64,000 nt of DNA from REEB481 sp964586595 (GTDB lineage: Bacteria; Bacteroidota; Bacteroidia; NS11-12g; UBA955). The notes beneath the pieces were generated by a model. That model saw nothing but the letters and a program-made list of their open reading frames with translations, ran no database searches and was not told the origin of the DNA. Each line of letters starts with the position of its first letter. The stretch's first letter is position 1. Shown piece after piece: positions 52,491 through 63,246 of the stretch. The position numbers were made by a program, and so were the translations under genes. The DNA lies in assembly GCA_964586595.1 (NCBI GenBank), contig CAZPHB010000014.1, positions 1 through 64,000 of the forward strand, read 5' to 3'.

Positions 52491-54854
52491 ATGAAACGAA
52501 AACTATTAACACTTCTTGCCGCTCTTTCGGCAACAACAGGACTGCTGTGGGCGCAAGCACCTTCCGGGTTCAACTATCAGGCAGCTTTGCGGAACACTTC
52601 CGGGTCGCCATTGGCCAGCCAGAACGTGAGTTTGCGGTTCACCATCCGCGATGGCGGAGTAGCCGGCTCGATTCTTTTTCAGGAAACCCATAACAAAACC
52701 ACCAATGCTCAAGGCATGATTTCCTGCATTGTAGGTGCCGGCAGTTTGCTGCAGGGAGCCTATCCCACAGGCGTTCAATGGGGCACAGGTGTAAAGTTTC
52801 TTCAGGTAGAAGCCGACGCTGCAGGCGGTTCATCTTATACAGAAATCAGCAATACCCAGCTGATGTCTGTTCCTTATAGCAATTTCGCAGGTTCGGCGGC
52901 TTCCTTGTCGCCTTCAGCCACCATCACCCCGGGTCAGATTCAGGCCGGAGGCGCTACCAATGGTCAGGTATTGAAATGGAACGGCAGCGCATGGGTACCC
53001 GGCAGCGCCGGCGGAACTTCAGGTACCGTGGCACTGACACAGCTGGAACAAGGATCTGCAACCAATGGTCAGATCATCCGCTGGAATGGAACCAATTGGG
53101 TGCCTTCCAACGACGGTCCGAACAGCCTGGCACCATCTCAGCTTACCCAAGACGGCGCAGCCAACGGGCAGGTGCTGAAATGGAACGGAACCAACTGGGT
53201 GCCTTCTTCTATTGGTGTGACCAGCCTGGCGCCTTCCCAGCTTACTTCCGACGGTGCGAGCAACGGACAGGTGTTGAAATGGAACGGAACGAACTGGGTG
53301 CCCTCTACCGACGGTCCTACCACGTTTAATCCTTCACAGATTACAGCCGGCGGAGCCAATAACGGACAGGTGCTGAAATGGAATGGATCCAACTGGGTGC
53401 CATCAGCCGACGACAATACCGTACTTACCGGAGGCACAGGCATCACCATCAACAGCGGTGCCATCAACAGCGTTTGGACTACCAGTGGCAACAACATCCA
53501 CAACAACAATACGGCCAATGTGGGCATCGGAACTACGGCTCCGGCCACAACATTAGATGTGTATCAATCTACCGGAAACACTGAAATACGCGCCCAAACA
53601 GGTGCTTCAACTGGCCACGCAGGTTTGAAACTCGGTGGCTCGGGCGCCAATATGGATTTGTTCCGTTATGGTTCCTCTGCCACAGGTACCGTTGCAGGAT
53701 GGCCCGGCAAAGATTTGGGCATCCTGAACAACAGCGCCGCCGGTGCACTGATTCTGAATACTGCCGATTCCATCGGCTTTGCTACCGGTGCAACCGAGCG
53801 CATGCGCATCACTTCCCGCGGTGTTTCCATTGGCGGTACATTCCCGCAGGGTAAATTACACGTAATAGGCAATGGCCGCGGCATCATTGACATTCCGCAA
53901 TCCGCATATTACTTCAGCACACCTGTATATGGTGTGGGAGATACCACAGCTGCAGGCGTGGCCATGCCAGGACTTTTGGGATATGGAAGAGGTTCTGCAT
54001 CGTTTAACGCGGGTGTGGCCGGCGTTGCCGGAAACTCAGGTACGTTTAACGTAGGCGCCTTGTTTGAGTCAACAGCTCCGGGCATCAGCGGAAAGAGGAA
54101 CTACGGCATTTACAACTCTGTGACCAGCGGTTACGTGTTTGGCGTGGGTATGTTTACCGGATTGACAGCAACCACCAATTCAACCAATGGAAACTACGGT
54201 TTGTACACCGCCATTTCCGGTACCGCGGCTGCCACAAGCATGGCAGGCTATTTTGATGCGTCTCCTTCAAATTCTTCCGCAAGCAATTACGGCATTTACG
54301 CCTCTGCGGCAAATGGCGCAACCAACTACGCAGGCTATTTCAGTGGCGACGTAACCGTTACAGGAACACTGAGCAAATCGGGCGGTACCTTCCAGATTGA
54401 CCACCCACAAGATCCGGAGAACAAATACCTCATCCACAGCTTTGTGGAAAGCCCGGACATGATGAACATCTACAACGGAAACATCACCACCGATGCGCAA
54501 GGCTTTGCCACCGTTCAGCTGCCCGACTACTTCGAATCCCTGAATATGGAGTTCCGCTATCAGCTTACGGTAGTAGGACCCGATTTCGCGCAGGCCATTG
54601 TGAGCGAAAAAATCGACGGCAACAAATTTAAAATCCGCACAGATAAGCCAAATACAGAGGTGAGCTGGCAGGTGACCGGTGTTCGTAATGACCCCTGGGC
54701 ACAGGCCAACAGGTTTGTTCCTGAAAGAACTAAAGAAACGAATGCACGCGGAAAATACCTGCATCCTGAACTGTACGGACAGCCTGTAAACAAAGGCATC
54801 CACTACCAAAACCGGGATGGAATTGCGGCTCCGGCAACTAAAATCGCACACTGA
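52491..54854 (+). CDS. Repetitive surface protein with a C-terminal fiber domain
   Basis: A 787-residue exported protein; start at 52491 gives MKRKLLTLLAALSATTGLLWAQ. Residues ~35-140 form an N-terminal beta domain. Then five 33-residue repeats (NGQVLKWNGTNWVPS with PSQLT) from tandem 99-bp repeats. A glycine/threonine-rich middle with fiber-like composition follows, and the C-terminal ~150 residues (PENKYLIHSFVESPDMMNIY, then FRYQLTVVGPDFAQAIVSEK) match a domain common in bacterial surface and tail-fiber-like proteins. No T9SS tail of its own. The following gene overlaps its stop by one base and carries one. Confidence 0.75.
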   Translation: MKRKLLTLLAALSATTGLLWAQAPSGFNYQAALRNTSGSPLASQNVSLRFTIRDGGVAGSILFQETHNKTTNAQGMISCIVGAGSLLQGAYPTGVQWGTGVKFLQVEADAAGGSSYTEISNTQLMSVPYSNFAGSAASLSPSATITPGQIQAGGATNGQVLKWNGSAWVPGSAGGTSGTVALTQLEQGSATNGQIIRWNGTNWVPSNDGPNSLAPSQLTQDGAANGQVLKWNGTNWVPSSIGVTSLAPSQLTSDGASNGQVLKWNGTNWVPSTDGPTTFNPSQITAGGANNGQVLKWNGSNWVPSADDNTVLTGGTGITINSGAINSVWTTSGNNIHNNNTANVGIGTTAPATTLDVYQSTGNTEIRAQTGASTGHAGLKLGGSGANMDLFRYGSSATGTVAGWPGKDLGILNNSAAGALILNTADSIGFATGATERMRITSRGVSIGGTFPQGKLHVIGNGRGIIDIPQSAYYFSTPVYGVGDTTAAGVAMPGLLGYGRGSASFNAGVAGVAGNSGTFNVGALFESTAPGISGKRNYGIYNSVTSGYVFGVGMFTGLTATTNSTNGNYGLYTAISGTAAATSMAGYFDASPSNSSASNYGIYASAANGATNYAGYFSGDVTVTGTLSKSGGTFQIDHPQDPENKYLIHSFVESPDMMNIYNGNITTDAQGFATVQLPDYFESLNMEFRYQLTVVGPDFAQAIVSEKIDGNKFKIRTDKPNTEVSWQVTGVRNDPWAQANRFVPERTKETNARGKYLHPELYGQPVNKGIHYQNRDGIAAPATKIAH
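52910..53410 (+). repeat. 99-bp tandem coding repeats
   Basis: Five units within the surface protein gene; the CAATGGTCAGGT-type core recurs at about 52961, 53066, 53165, 53264 and 53363 (spacings 105, then three of 99). Each encodes 33 residues. The high identity of the last units suggests recent expansion or gene conversion. Confidence 0.8.
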
Positions 54855-55327
54855 TGAAAACGGTTTTATGGATGCTCACAGCCATCCTCGCGGTTCCTGC
54901 TGTTGATGCACAAGTGGTTGAACGTCAAGTCGTTGCAAGTGCGGGTTCGGGTGTTTCAGGAACCTTGCAGGTTGACTGGACCATCGGCGAAACCGTAGTT
55001 CAGTCGGCAACGGCTGCGGGCGTGCTGTACCAACAGGGGTATCATCAGGCAGCAACCCAGTCCGGATCAGGAATCACTTCTTTATCCGATATGGGAATCA
55101 TGCTGTTCCCAAATCCCAGCACCGGTTTGGTGTTTTTGCAATGGGAAGGAATGAAAGAGTCTTGTACTGTTCAGGTGTACAACATGCTCGGTGTGGCCGT
55201 ACATCAACAGGAATGGCTTCCAGGCCGACCCTTTGCCATGGATTTAAGATCACTTCCTCCCGCAACTTATCAGGTGGAAGTGCTTGGAAATCTATTGCGC
55301 GTTCAGGGTAAGTTGGTGCGATTGTAA
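54854..55327 (+). CDS. Small T9SS-sorted surface protein
   Basis: A 157-residue protein: signal peptide MKTVLWMLTAILAVPAVDAQ, a short beta domain (VVERQVVASAGSGVSGTLQV, then WTIGETVVQSATAAG) and a C-terminal T9SS domain (MLFPNPSTGLVFLQWEGM onward). The start overlaps the stop of the repetitive surface protein by one base. This kind of small 'GxTxS..DWTIGE' plus sorting domain protein recurs in Bacteroidota. It may be co-displayed with the upstream protein; this is inference. Confidence 0.85.
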   Translation: MKTVLWMLTAILAVPAVDAQVVERQVVASAGSGVSGTLQVDWTIGETVVQSATAAGVLYQQGYHQAATQSGSGITSLSDMGIMLFPNPSTGLVFLQWEGMKESCTVQVYNMLGVAVHQQEWLPGRPFAMDLRSLPPATYQVEVLGNLLRVQGKLVRL

Positions 55328-55350
55328 CAAGAACCACATTCAAACTACAC

Positions 55351-55386
55351 AAACAAAAAACCGGCCTTGCGCCGGTTTTTTGTTTG
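55351..55386. terminator. Bidirectional Rho-independent terminator
   Basis: AAACAAAAAACCGGC, loop CTTGC, GCCGGTTTTTTGTTT: a perfect 15-bp stem with A- and T-rich flanks, exactly between the convergent ends at 55327 (+) and 55387 (-). Confidence 0.92.
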
Positions 55387-55803
55387 TTATCGGGCCTGCT
55401 TTTTCATCAGTGAATCAATCAGCGCAGCCTGGCTGTTCAACAGGTTGTTCAGGGTTTTGATTTGGTCCACCAACAGGCGACGTTCCTCTTCATTGAGGGT
55501 ATAGTTATGAACAATACCGTTGGGTGCGGAGCTGTTCATGGTGTTGATGTTGTACACGATGCTGTCGTCATACCGCAGGATGTCCATCGCGGACACATCA
55601 AGGGCGCGGGCTATTTTTTCCAGACGGTCCAAAGACAGGGAGGTTTCCCCGCGTTCGATGCGCCCATAACCGCCAGTGCTCAGACCAAGTTCGCGTGCCA
55701 CGCTTTCCTGTTTCATGCCCTTCATCTCCCGGATACGCTTCACTTTATCTCCTAATTTAACATAAGCCACTTGTTTTAAAAGGTCATCTTGAGTTGTTTC
55801 CAT
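55387..55803 (-). CDS. XRE family transcriptional regulator
   Basis: A 138-residue regulator: HTH_3 domain at residues ~18-72 (LGDKVKRIREMKGMKQESVA, then LSTGGYGRIERGETSLSLD), then a spacer and a C-terminal helix (EERRLLVDQIKTLNNLLNSQ) likely for dimerisation. Start at ATG 55803, because the promoter box (55809-55816) excludes the longer frame. A perfect inverted repeat, GTGCA/TGCAC, lies inside its own promoter, so negative autoregulation is likely. Target genes are unknown. Confidence 0.85.
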   Translation of the reverse strand: METTQDDLLKQVAYVKLGDKVKRIREMKGMKQESVARELGLSTGGYGRIERGETSLSLDRLEKIARALDVSAMDILRYDDSIVYNINTMNSSAPNGIVHNYTLNEEERRLLVDQIKTLNNLLNSQAALIDSLMKKQAR

Positions 55804-55808
55804 AAACA

Positions 55809-55838
55809 CAAATATATCTACAGTGCATGATTGCACAA
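55809..55838 (-). promoter_or_regulatory. XRE gene promoter with embedded operator-like palindrome
   Basis: On the minus strand TTG (55838-55836), 19 bp, then TATATTTG (55816-55809), the exact Bacteroidota promoter layout. The inverted repeat GTGCA TGAT TGCAC at 55823-55836 sits between the two elements, where a bound repressor would block sigma. The box is 6 bp from the ATG at 55803, so the transcript should be leaderless or nearly so. Confidence 0.75.
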
Positions 55839-55893
55839 TTTCTCAAATCAACTTTTGCGCGGAGCCCGGAATCCAAGCCTTACAAGGGCGGCA

Positions 55894-58599
<2,706 letters not shown>

Positions 58600-58702
58600 G
58601 CCGAAGGCGCAAAGTTCGCGATTATTGAGACATCTTGGCCATACTCGATTACGGGCCGGCTTTTGTACTTTCGCAGTCAAACTATTCACACTATTTTTAA
58701 AT

Positions 58703-60244
58703 ATGAGCTGTTCCTCATGTGGTACCAAAGGAGGCGGCTGTTCGCCCAAGGGTTGTCGGAATAACGGCACCTGCGGCACGGATGGCTGCAATAAATTAAA
58801 TGTGTACGATTGGCTGAAGGATATGGAACTTCCTGAAGACTATGTTCCGTTCAACATCGTAGAAGTGCGGTTTAAAGGAAGCCGCAAGGAGTTTTACCGA
58901 AATGTAGATCAACTGCCTTTATACACCGGCGATTATGTGGTGGTGGAAGGCGCGCATGGATACGACATTGGAATGGTTTCCCTGAAAGGTGAACTGGTGC
59001 GGCTTCAGCTGAAGAAGTACGGCGTGGAAGAAAACCACCCTGAAATGCGCAACATCCTCCGGGTTCCCGGCGAACGCGAAATGGAGCGATACGCGGAGCT
59101 GAAGGACAAGGAAAACGAAACCCTGGAAACCGCCCGCGGCATCAGTATGGAACTGAAACTGGCCATGAAAATCAGCGATATGGAGTTTCAGGCGGATGGC
59201 AAAAAGGCTACGTTTTTCTATACCGCAGAACAAAGGGTGGATTTTCGCGAGTTGATCCGTCGCTATGCGGAAACCTTTAAGGTGAAGATTGAAATGCGCC
59301 ACATCGGCTACCGCCAGGAAGCTTCCCGGCTGGGCGGCGTTGGCTCCTGTGGCAGGGAATTGTGTTGCAGCACCTGGCTCACGGATTTCCGCCAGGTAAA
59401 CGTTACCGCCGCGCGCTATCAAAACCTGAGCATCAACACCCTGAAACTCAGCGGACAATGCGGCAGGCTGAAGTGCTGCCTGAACTTTGAACTCGACAAC
59501 TACATGGAGGCGCTGAGCGAGTTTCCGAAGGCAAAAACCATCAAATTGGATACGGTGAATGGATTGGCGCTGTCTCAGAAAACCGATGTGCTCAAGCGGA
59601 TGATCTGGTTCTGTTATGAAGAAGATCAAAACTGGGTGGCCTTACCCGTGCAGCAGGTTCGGGAACTGATGGAAGCCAACGGCAGGGGCGAAAAGGTTGC
59701 ATCCCTCAGCGATCTTGCACCCGCAGCAGCCATCCTGGAGCGCGTTACTACCGAAGATCGTGCGGCTGAAGACGATGAAGCAGCCTTCGAAAAATCAGTG
59801 CGCGAGCAGCTTTCCCGCAAGGAAAAGGAGAAAAAAGGAAACAGGCAACGCGGTGGCGACCGTGGCCAAAACCGAGGCCCTCAGCAACGGGATGGTGATA
59901 AATCACGCGGTACCGGAACACAAAACCGACCCGCACGCAACGAACAGCGCCCACCACGTCCGGACAATCGTCCGCCGCGGAACGAGCAACAGCGTCCGCC
60001 AGGTAACGACAACCGCCCACCGCGGAACGAGCAACGCCCACCGCGCCCCGACAACCGTCCGCCGCGGAACGAGCAGCGCCCACCGCGTCCCGACAACCGT
60101 CCGCCGCGGAACGAGCAGCGCCCACCGCGCCCCGACAACCGTTCGCCTCGGAACGAGCAGCGCCCGCCGCGTCCGGACAATCGTCCGCCGCGAAACGAGG
60201 AGCGCCCACCGCGAAACGAAGGACCCAAAAATCCTGAGGCATGA
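58703..60244 (+). CDS. RicT-like PSP1 protein with a Pro/Arg/Asn-rich repeat tail
   Basis: A 513-residue protein starting at ATG 58703 (MSCSSCGTKGGGCSPKGCRN), with a Cys-rich N-terminus that could hold an Fe-S cluster. The PSP1 core (residues ~55-320) carries IVEVRFKGSRKEFYRN, GVGSCGRELCCSTWL and SGQCGRLKCCLNFELDNYM, as in RicT/YaaT, part of an RNase Y-interacting complex in Firmicutes. The last ~100 residues are six near-identical 14-residue units, RPPRPDNRPPRNEQ, a likely disordered RNA-binding tail. The same window encodes RNase Y (47887-49434). A TACTTTCG box lies at 58666. Its stop overlaps the SDR start by 4 bp. Confidence 0.85.
   Translation: MSCSSCGTKGGGCSPKGCRNNGTCGTDGCNKLNVYDWLKDMELPEDYVPFNIVEVRFKGSRKEFYRNVDQLPLYTGDYVVVEGAHGYDIGMVSLKGELVRLQLKKYGVEENHPEMRNILRVPGEREMERYAELKDKENETLETARGISMELKLAMKISDMEFQADGKKATFFYTAEQRVDFRELIRRYAETFKVKIEMRHIGYRQEASRLGGVGSCGRELCCSTWLTDFRQVNVTAARYQNLSINTLKLSGQCGRLKCCLNFELDNYMEALSEFPKAKTIKLDTVNGLALSQKTDVLKRMIWFCYEEDQNWVALPVQQVRELMEANGRGEKVASLSDLAPAAAILERVTTEDRAAEDDEAAFEKSVREQLSRKEKEKKGNRQRGGDRGQNRGPQQRDGDKSRGTGTQNRPARNEQRPPRPDNRPPRNEQQRPPGNDNRPPRNEQRPPRPDNRPPRNEQRPPRPDNRPPRNEQRPPRPDNRSPRNEQRPPRPDNRPPRNEERPPRNEGPKNPEA
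59938..60215 (+). repeat. 42-bp tandem coding repeats
   Basis: About six tandem units encoding RPPRPDNRPPRNEQ or close variants (one unit reads RPPGNDNRPPRNEQ). The DNA is highly GC-rich and very similar between units. It lies in the C-terminal part of the RicT-like gene. Confidence 0.8.
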
Positions 60245-60996
60245 GCCGCAGTGCGGTAGTCATCAGCGGAGCCGGCAGTGGCATTGGAAGAGCCATGGCA
60301 CAGCAACTGGCGCAGGATGGCTGGCAATGTTTGTTGCTGGGCAGGCGTGAAGAAGCGTTGCAGGCAACCTTGTCGCTGTTGGAAGGCAGCGGGCATGTAA
60401 TGGCCGGTGCCGATGTGCGCAACCGCGCATCCATGCAACAGCTTGCTGCGCAGTGGTCAGGTTTTCCCATCCGTGCGGTCATCGCCAACGCCGGATTGGG
60501 CGGCGAGAACCATTACGGTCCGGAAGATCGCTGGGACGACATCATCAGCACCAACCTTGGCGGCACCTATGAACTGGTTCAGGCCTTTCTGCCAATAATG
60601 AATGCTACGCCCAAGCAGCCGGCGTACGTGCTGATGACCAGCAGCGTATTGGCGCGTTTGGGCGTGGCTGGATATACGGCGTATTGCGCCAGCAAAGCAG
60701 GACTTCTGGGCCTGATGCGCAGCTGGGCGGTGGAGCTTGCGCCCCGAAACATCCTGGTGAACGCCATTTGTCCGGGTTGGGTAGCCACCGACATGTCGCG
60801 CGAGGGTATGGAAGGATTGGCAGCGCATTTGGGAATAACGGTTGATGCCTTTCACGACCTGGCCATGAAATCTGTGCCTTTGGGTAAGATGAGTCAGCCG
60901 GAAGAAATCGCAGAACTCACGGCGTACCTGTTGCGGCAGCGCAGCATCACCGGACAGGCGCTGGACATCAACGGCGGCAGTGTGATGAATAGTTAA
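60241..60996 (+). CDS. Short-chain dehydrogenase/reductase
   Basis: A 251-residue SDR: cofactor motif GAGSGIGRAMAQQLAQ near residue 8, NAG segment (ANAGLGG), and catalytic YCASKAG (Tyr and Lys four residues apart, YxxxK), with a Ser in SSVLA. The ending GQALDINGGSVM is typical. Possible 3-oxoacyl-ACP reductase-like enzyme; substrate unknown. It is coupled to the RicT-like gene by an ATGA overlap, although a shared pathway is not obvious. Confidence 0.88.
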   Translation: MSRSAVVISGAGSGIGRAMAQQLAQDGWQCLLLGRREEALQATLSLLEGSGHVMAGADVRNRASMQQLAAQWSGFPIRAVIANAGLGGENHYGPEDRWDDIISTNLGGTYELVQAFLPIMNATPKQPAYVLMTSSVLARLGVAGYTAYCASKAGLLGLMRSWAVELAPRNILVNAICPGWVATDMSREGMEGLAAHLGITVDAFHDLAMKSVPLGKMSQPEEIAELTAYLLRQRSITGQALDINGGSVMNS

Positions 60997-61102
60997 GTTA
61001 TTTCAGAAGATTAGCTGATTTTCAACCTTGGCATGCCCTTGCTGAGTCAATCTGCATTCTATGTGTTGTTTAGTTGGGGAAATTGATATCTTGCACCGCA
61101 TG

Positions 61103-62608
61103 ATGCGTAAACTCACCCGGATTTTATGTGCTTATTTGCTCCTTGCGCCCATCGCAGCTGAAGCACAAAACACCTGCCGCGAAGTGGTGGGTTATTATGC
61201 AGGATGGCAATGGTACGACCGGAACAAACTGATGAATCCCAAATCTGTTCCGTACAAGAAATACTCCATCCTGAACTATGCCTTCTTCCAGCCCCAAACC
61301 GATGGCAGCATCAAGATTTCAGATCCCTGGGGCGACAAGAATCAATTGCTTGGGCCCATCAATTGGGCAACGGCTCCGGCAGGCTACGATACCCAATACG
61401 ATTTCGGCAATGCCGCCTACCATCAGCCCAATCAGCGTTTGAGCGACTATGCGCATCAGGGTGGATGCAAACTGTTGGTTTCTATTGGCGGCTGGACCTA
61501 TTCTGCCAATTTTCCCGGCATTGCAGCAAACGCCGCGTACAGAGCCAAATTTGCGCACGATTGCGTGCAAATGGTTGAGTTGTATGGGCTGGACGGTGTG
61601 GATATAGATTGGGAATATCCTTCCGGTAATACCGAAAAACAGAATTTCACCATACTGCTGCGCCAGGTGCGTGATTCCCTCGATGCACTGGAATCTCGCC
61701 GCAGTGTGGAACTCATGCTCACCATTGCCGTTGGCGCCGCTCCGGCGCGCATGCTCGATGTTGAATGGAGCGCGGTGACCGGCCTGGTAGATATCGTAAA
61801 CCTCATGAGCTATGATTACTACGGCAGCTGGGACAAGTTGAACAGCCACAATGCGCCCTTGTATCCGGTGAAAACCGCCGGACAGCCAGGGTTTAGCGTT
61901 TCAGAATCTGTGAACAACCTCTTGGCGAAAGGCGTGCCGGCCAACAAGATTACCGCCGGTGTGGCTTTCTACGGCCGTTCGCAAACAAGCACGACCAAAC
62001 CTGCTTTATATGCAGCCAGTACCGGAAATGCGGATTTGGTCAACTTCGCCGCCGATGAAGGGACTCCGCTGTATTACAATGTACTTAAAGCTTTGCCCAA
62101 TTTTGAGGCATACTGGGATTCCGCTGCAGCAGTTCCTTATTTAATCGGAAAACAGGCCAATACCTTTGTTTCCTACGACGATGAACAATCCATGGAGCAA
62201 AAAGCCCTGTTCGTGAACAGCAAAAACCTGCGGGGCGTAATCATCTGGGAAATCTCCGGCGACATGATTGAAAGCACCGTAACGCCTGGAACCATTGAAC
62301 GCACGCCTTTGGTGGATCGGTTGAACACGGTGTTTTGCAGCGGCAGCACATCAGCCAAATATGCCGTTGTGCCGCAGCTTTCGGCGTATCCAAATCCTAC
62401 AGGTGCGGACGGCGTGGTGCATGTTCGGGGATTGCAGCAGGAATCTGTATTGTGTCAAGTGTTCAATCCGCAGGGCCAGATGGTGAAACAGGATTTCATC
62501 AGCCGTTCCGGTCAGTATGCGTTCAACCTGTCCGAATTGAACAGTGGATGTTATTGGATGCAGTTTCATACCGATGCAGGCACTGTATTGCTGAAGCTTA
62601 TCCGCTGA
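61103..62608 (+). CDS. GH18 chitinase-like protein with a T9SS sorting domain
   Basis: A 501-residue secreted glycoside hydrolase. Start at the second of two adjacent ATG codons (61103), giving MRKLTRILCAYLLLAPIAAE. GH18 barrel landmarks: KLLVSIGGWTYSANF and the catalytic DGVDIDWEYP at about residue 165, the DxxDxDxE motif with Glu acting as acid. C-terminal T9SS domain (LSAYPNPTGADGVVHVRG onward). Endochitinase or chitin-binding protein processing are both possible. It stands alone with no carbohydrate-binding module seen. Confidence 0.92.
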   Translation: MRKLTRILCAYLLLAPIAAEAQNTCREVVGYYAGWQWYDRNKLMNPKSVPYKKYSILNYAFFQPQTDGSIKISDPWGDKNQLLGPINWATAPAGYDTQYDFGNAAYHQPNQRLSDYAHQGGCKLLVSIGGWTYSANFPGIAANAAYRAKFAHDCVQMVELYGLDGVDIDWEYPSGNTEKQNFTILLRQVRDSLDALESRRSVELMLTIAVGAAPARMLDVEWSAVTGLVDIVNLMSYDYYGSWDKLNSHNAPLYPVKTAGQPGFSVSESVNNLLAKGVPANKITAGVAFYGRSQTSTTKPALYAASTGNADLVNFAADEGTPLYYNVLKALPNFEAYWDSAAAVPYLIGKQANTFVSYDDEQSMEQKALFVNSKNLRGVIIWEISGDMIESTVTPGTIERTPLVDRLNTVFCSGSTSAKYAVVPQLSAYPNPTGADGVVHVRGLQQESVLCQVFNPQGQMVKQDFISRSGQYAFNLSELNSGCYWMQFHTDAGTVLLKLIR

Positions 62609-62660
62609 GGAGGGCGCATGATGCAGTACCGCTCTGCGGCAACTTCAGCCTGTTCCGGCA

Positions 62661-63149
62661 TCAGTCGTCGTCGTGTACAGAACCTTCCGGTGCGGCAGCC
62701 GGGACGGCACCAGGCCTGATTTCTGTATGTCTGATCTGGCCTCCGCTGTTTCCGGTTTTTTGTCCCATGAGCAAGGAAGCTCCCGCGGCAACAAATACAC
62801 CTACATAAGCCATGTTGCTCATGTTGTGCTTGCGCCGTTCCAGCCAAAAGGTGGCCAGCGCCAGGATACCGGTGAGGATTGCCGCAATGAGGAACACCTT
62901 CCCTTCGTCTTCGTGGTGGTGAATGTCTTCATGACTTACGCCGGCAATGCCTTCCACAATTTCTTCAGCGCCTTCTCCACTAAGATAGGCAGGGATGGCG
63001 GTGATTGCCGTAAGCACGAATAAACCCAAGGCGGTTTGCTTCACCGTGGTGTTTTTCAACAGAAAACCAGCCAAAAGGGTCAGGGTTGCGAAGACCATGC
63101 CTACAATGGGTAGGTGGTTCAACATTAAATGGATGTGCGCACCGTTCAT
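62661..63149 (-). CDS. Membrane protein with a His-rich loop
   Basis: A 162-residue protein with four hydrophobic segments (LNHLPIVGMVFATLTLLAGF, LGLFVLTAITAIPAYL, VFLIAAILTGILALATFWL, MAYVGVFVAAGASLLMG). Between segments 2 and 3 is an acidic, His-rich loop (GVSHEDIHHHEDEGK), and the N-terminus has NGAHIHLMLNHLPI. The pattern is like small DUF2231-type proteins; metal or heme binding is possible. C-terminus is acidic. The gene converges on the chitinase and is divergent from the P-type ATPase. Confidence 0.65.
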   Translation of the reverse strand: MNGAHIHLMLNHLPIVGMVFATLTLLAGFLLKNTTVKQTALGLFVLTAITAIPAYLSGEGAEEIVEGIAGVSHEDIHHHEDEGKVFLIAAILTGILALATFWLERRKHNMSNMAYVGVFVAAGASLLMGQKTGNSGGQIRHTEIRPGAVPAAAPEGSVHDDD

Positions 63150-63153
63150 AGTA

Positions 63154-63165
63154 TCGAAATTTCGA
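63154..63165. promoter_or_regulatory. 12-bp palindrome in the divergent intergenic region
   Basis: TCGAAATTTCGA is a perfect palindrome 5 bp upstream of the minus-strand membrane-protein start and 82 bp upstream of the P-type ATPase. It could be an operator shared by the divergent pair, but no regulator is adjacent. Confidence 0.3.
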
Positions 63166-63246
63166 CGGCAATTTAATGGGCATCATTGGCTTCGTTGCTG
63201 ACAGAAATCAGATGCCGGGCCTGTTTCAATGAATTAACTTGCCGTT

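Noticed and set aside
52910..53410. CRISPR-like regular repeats
   Set aside because: The 99-bp units have no unique spacers and are in frame within a gene.
59938..60215. CRISPR-like regular repeats
   Set aside because: The 42-bp units are contiguous coding repeats, not repeats with spacers.
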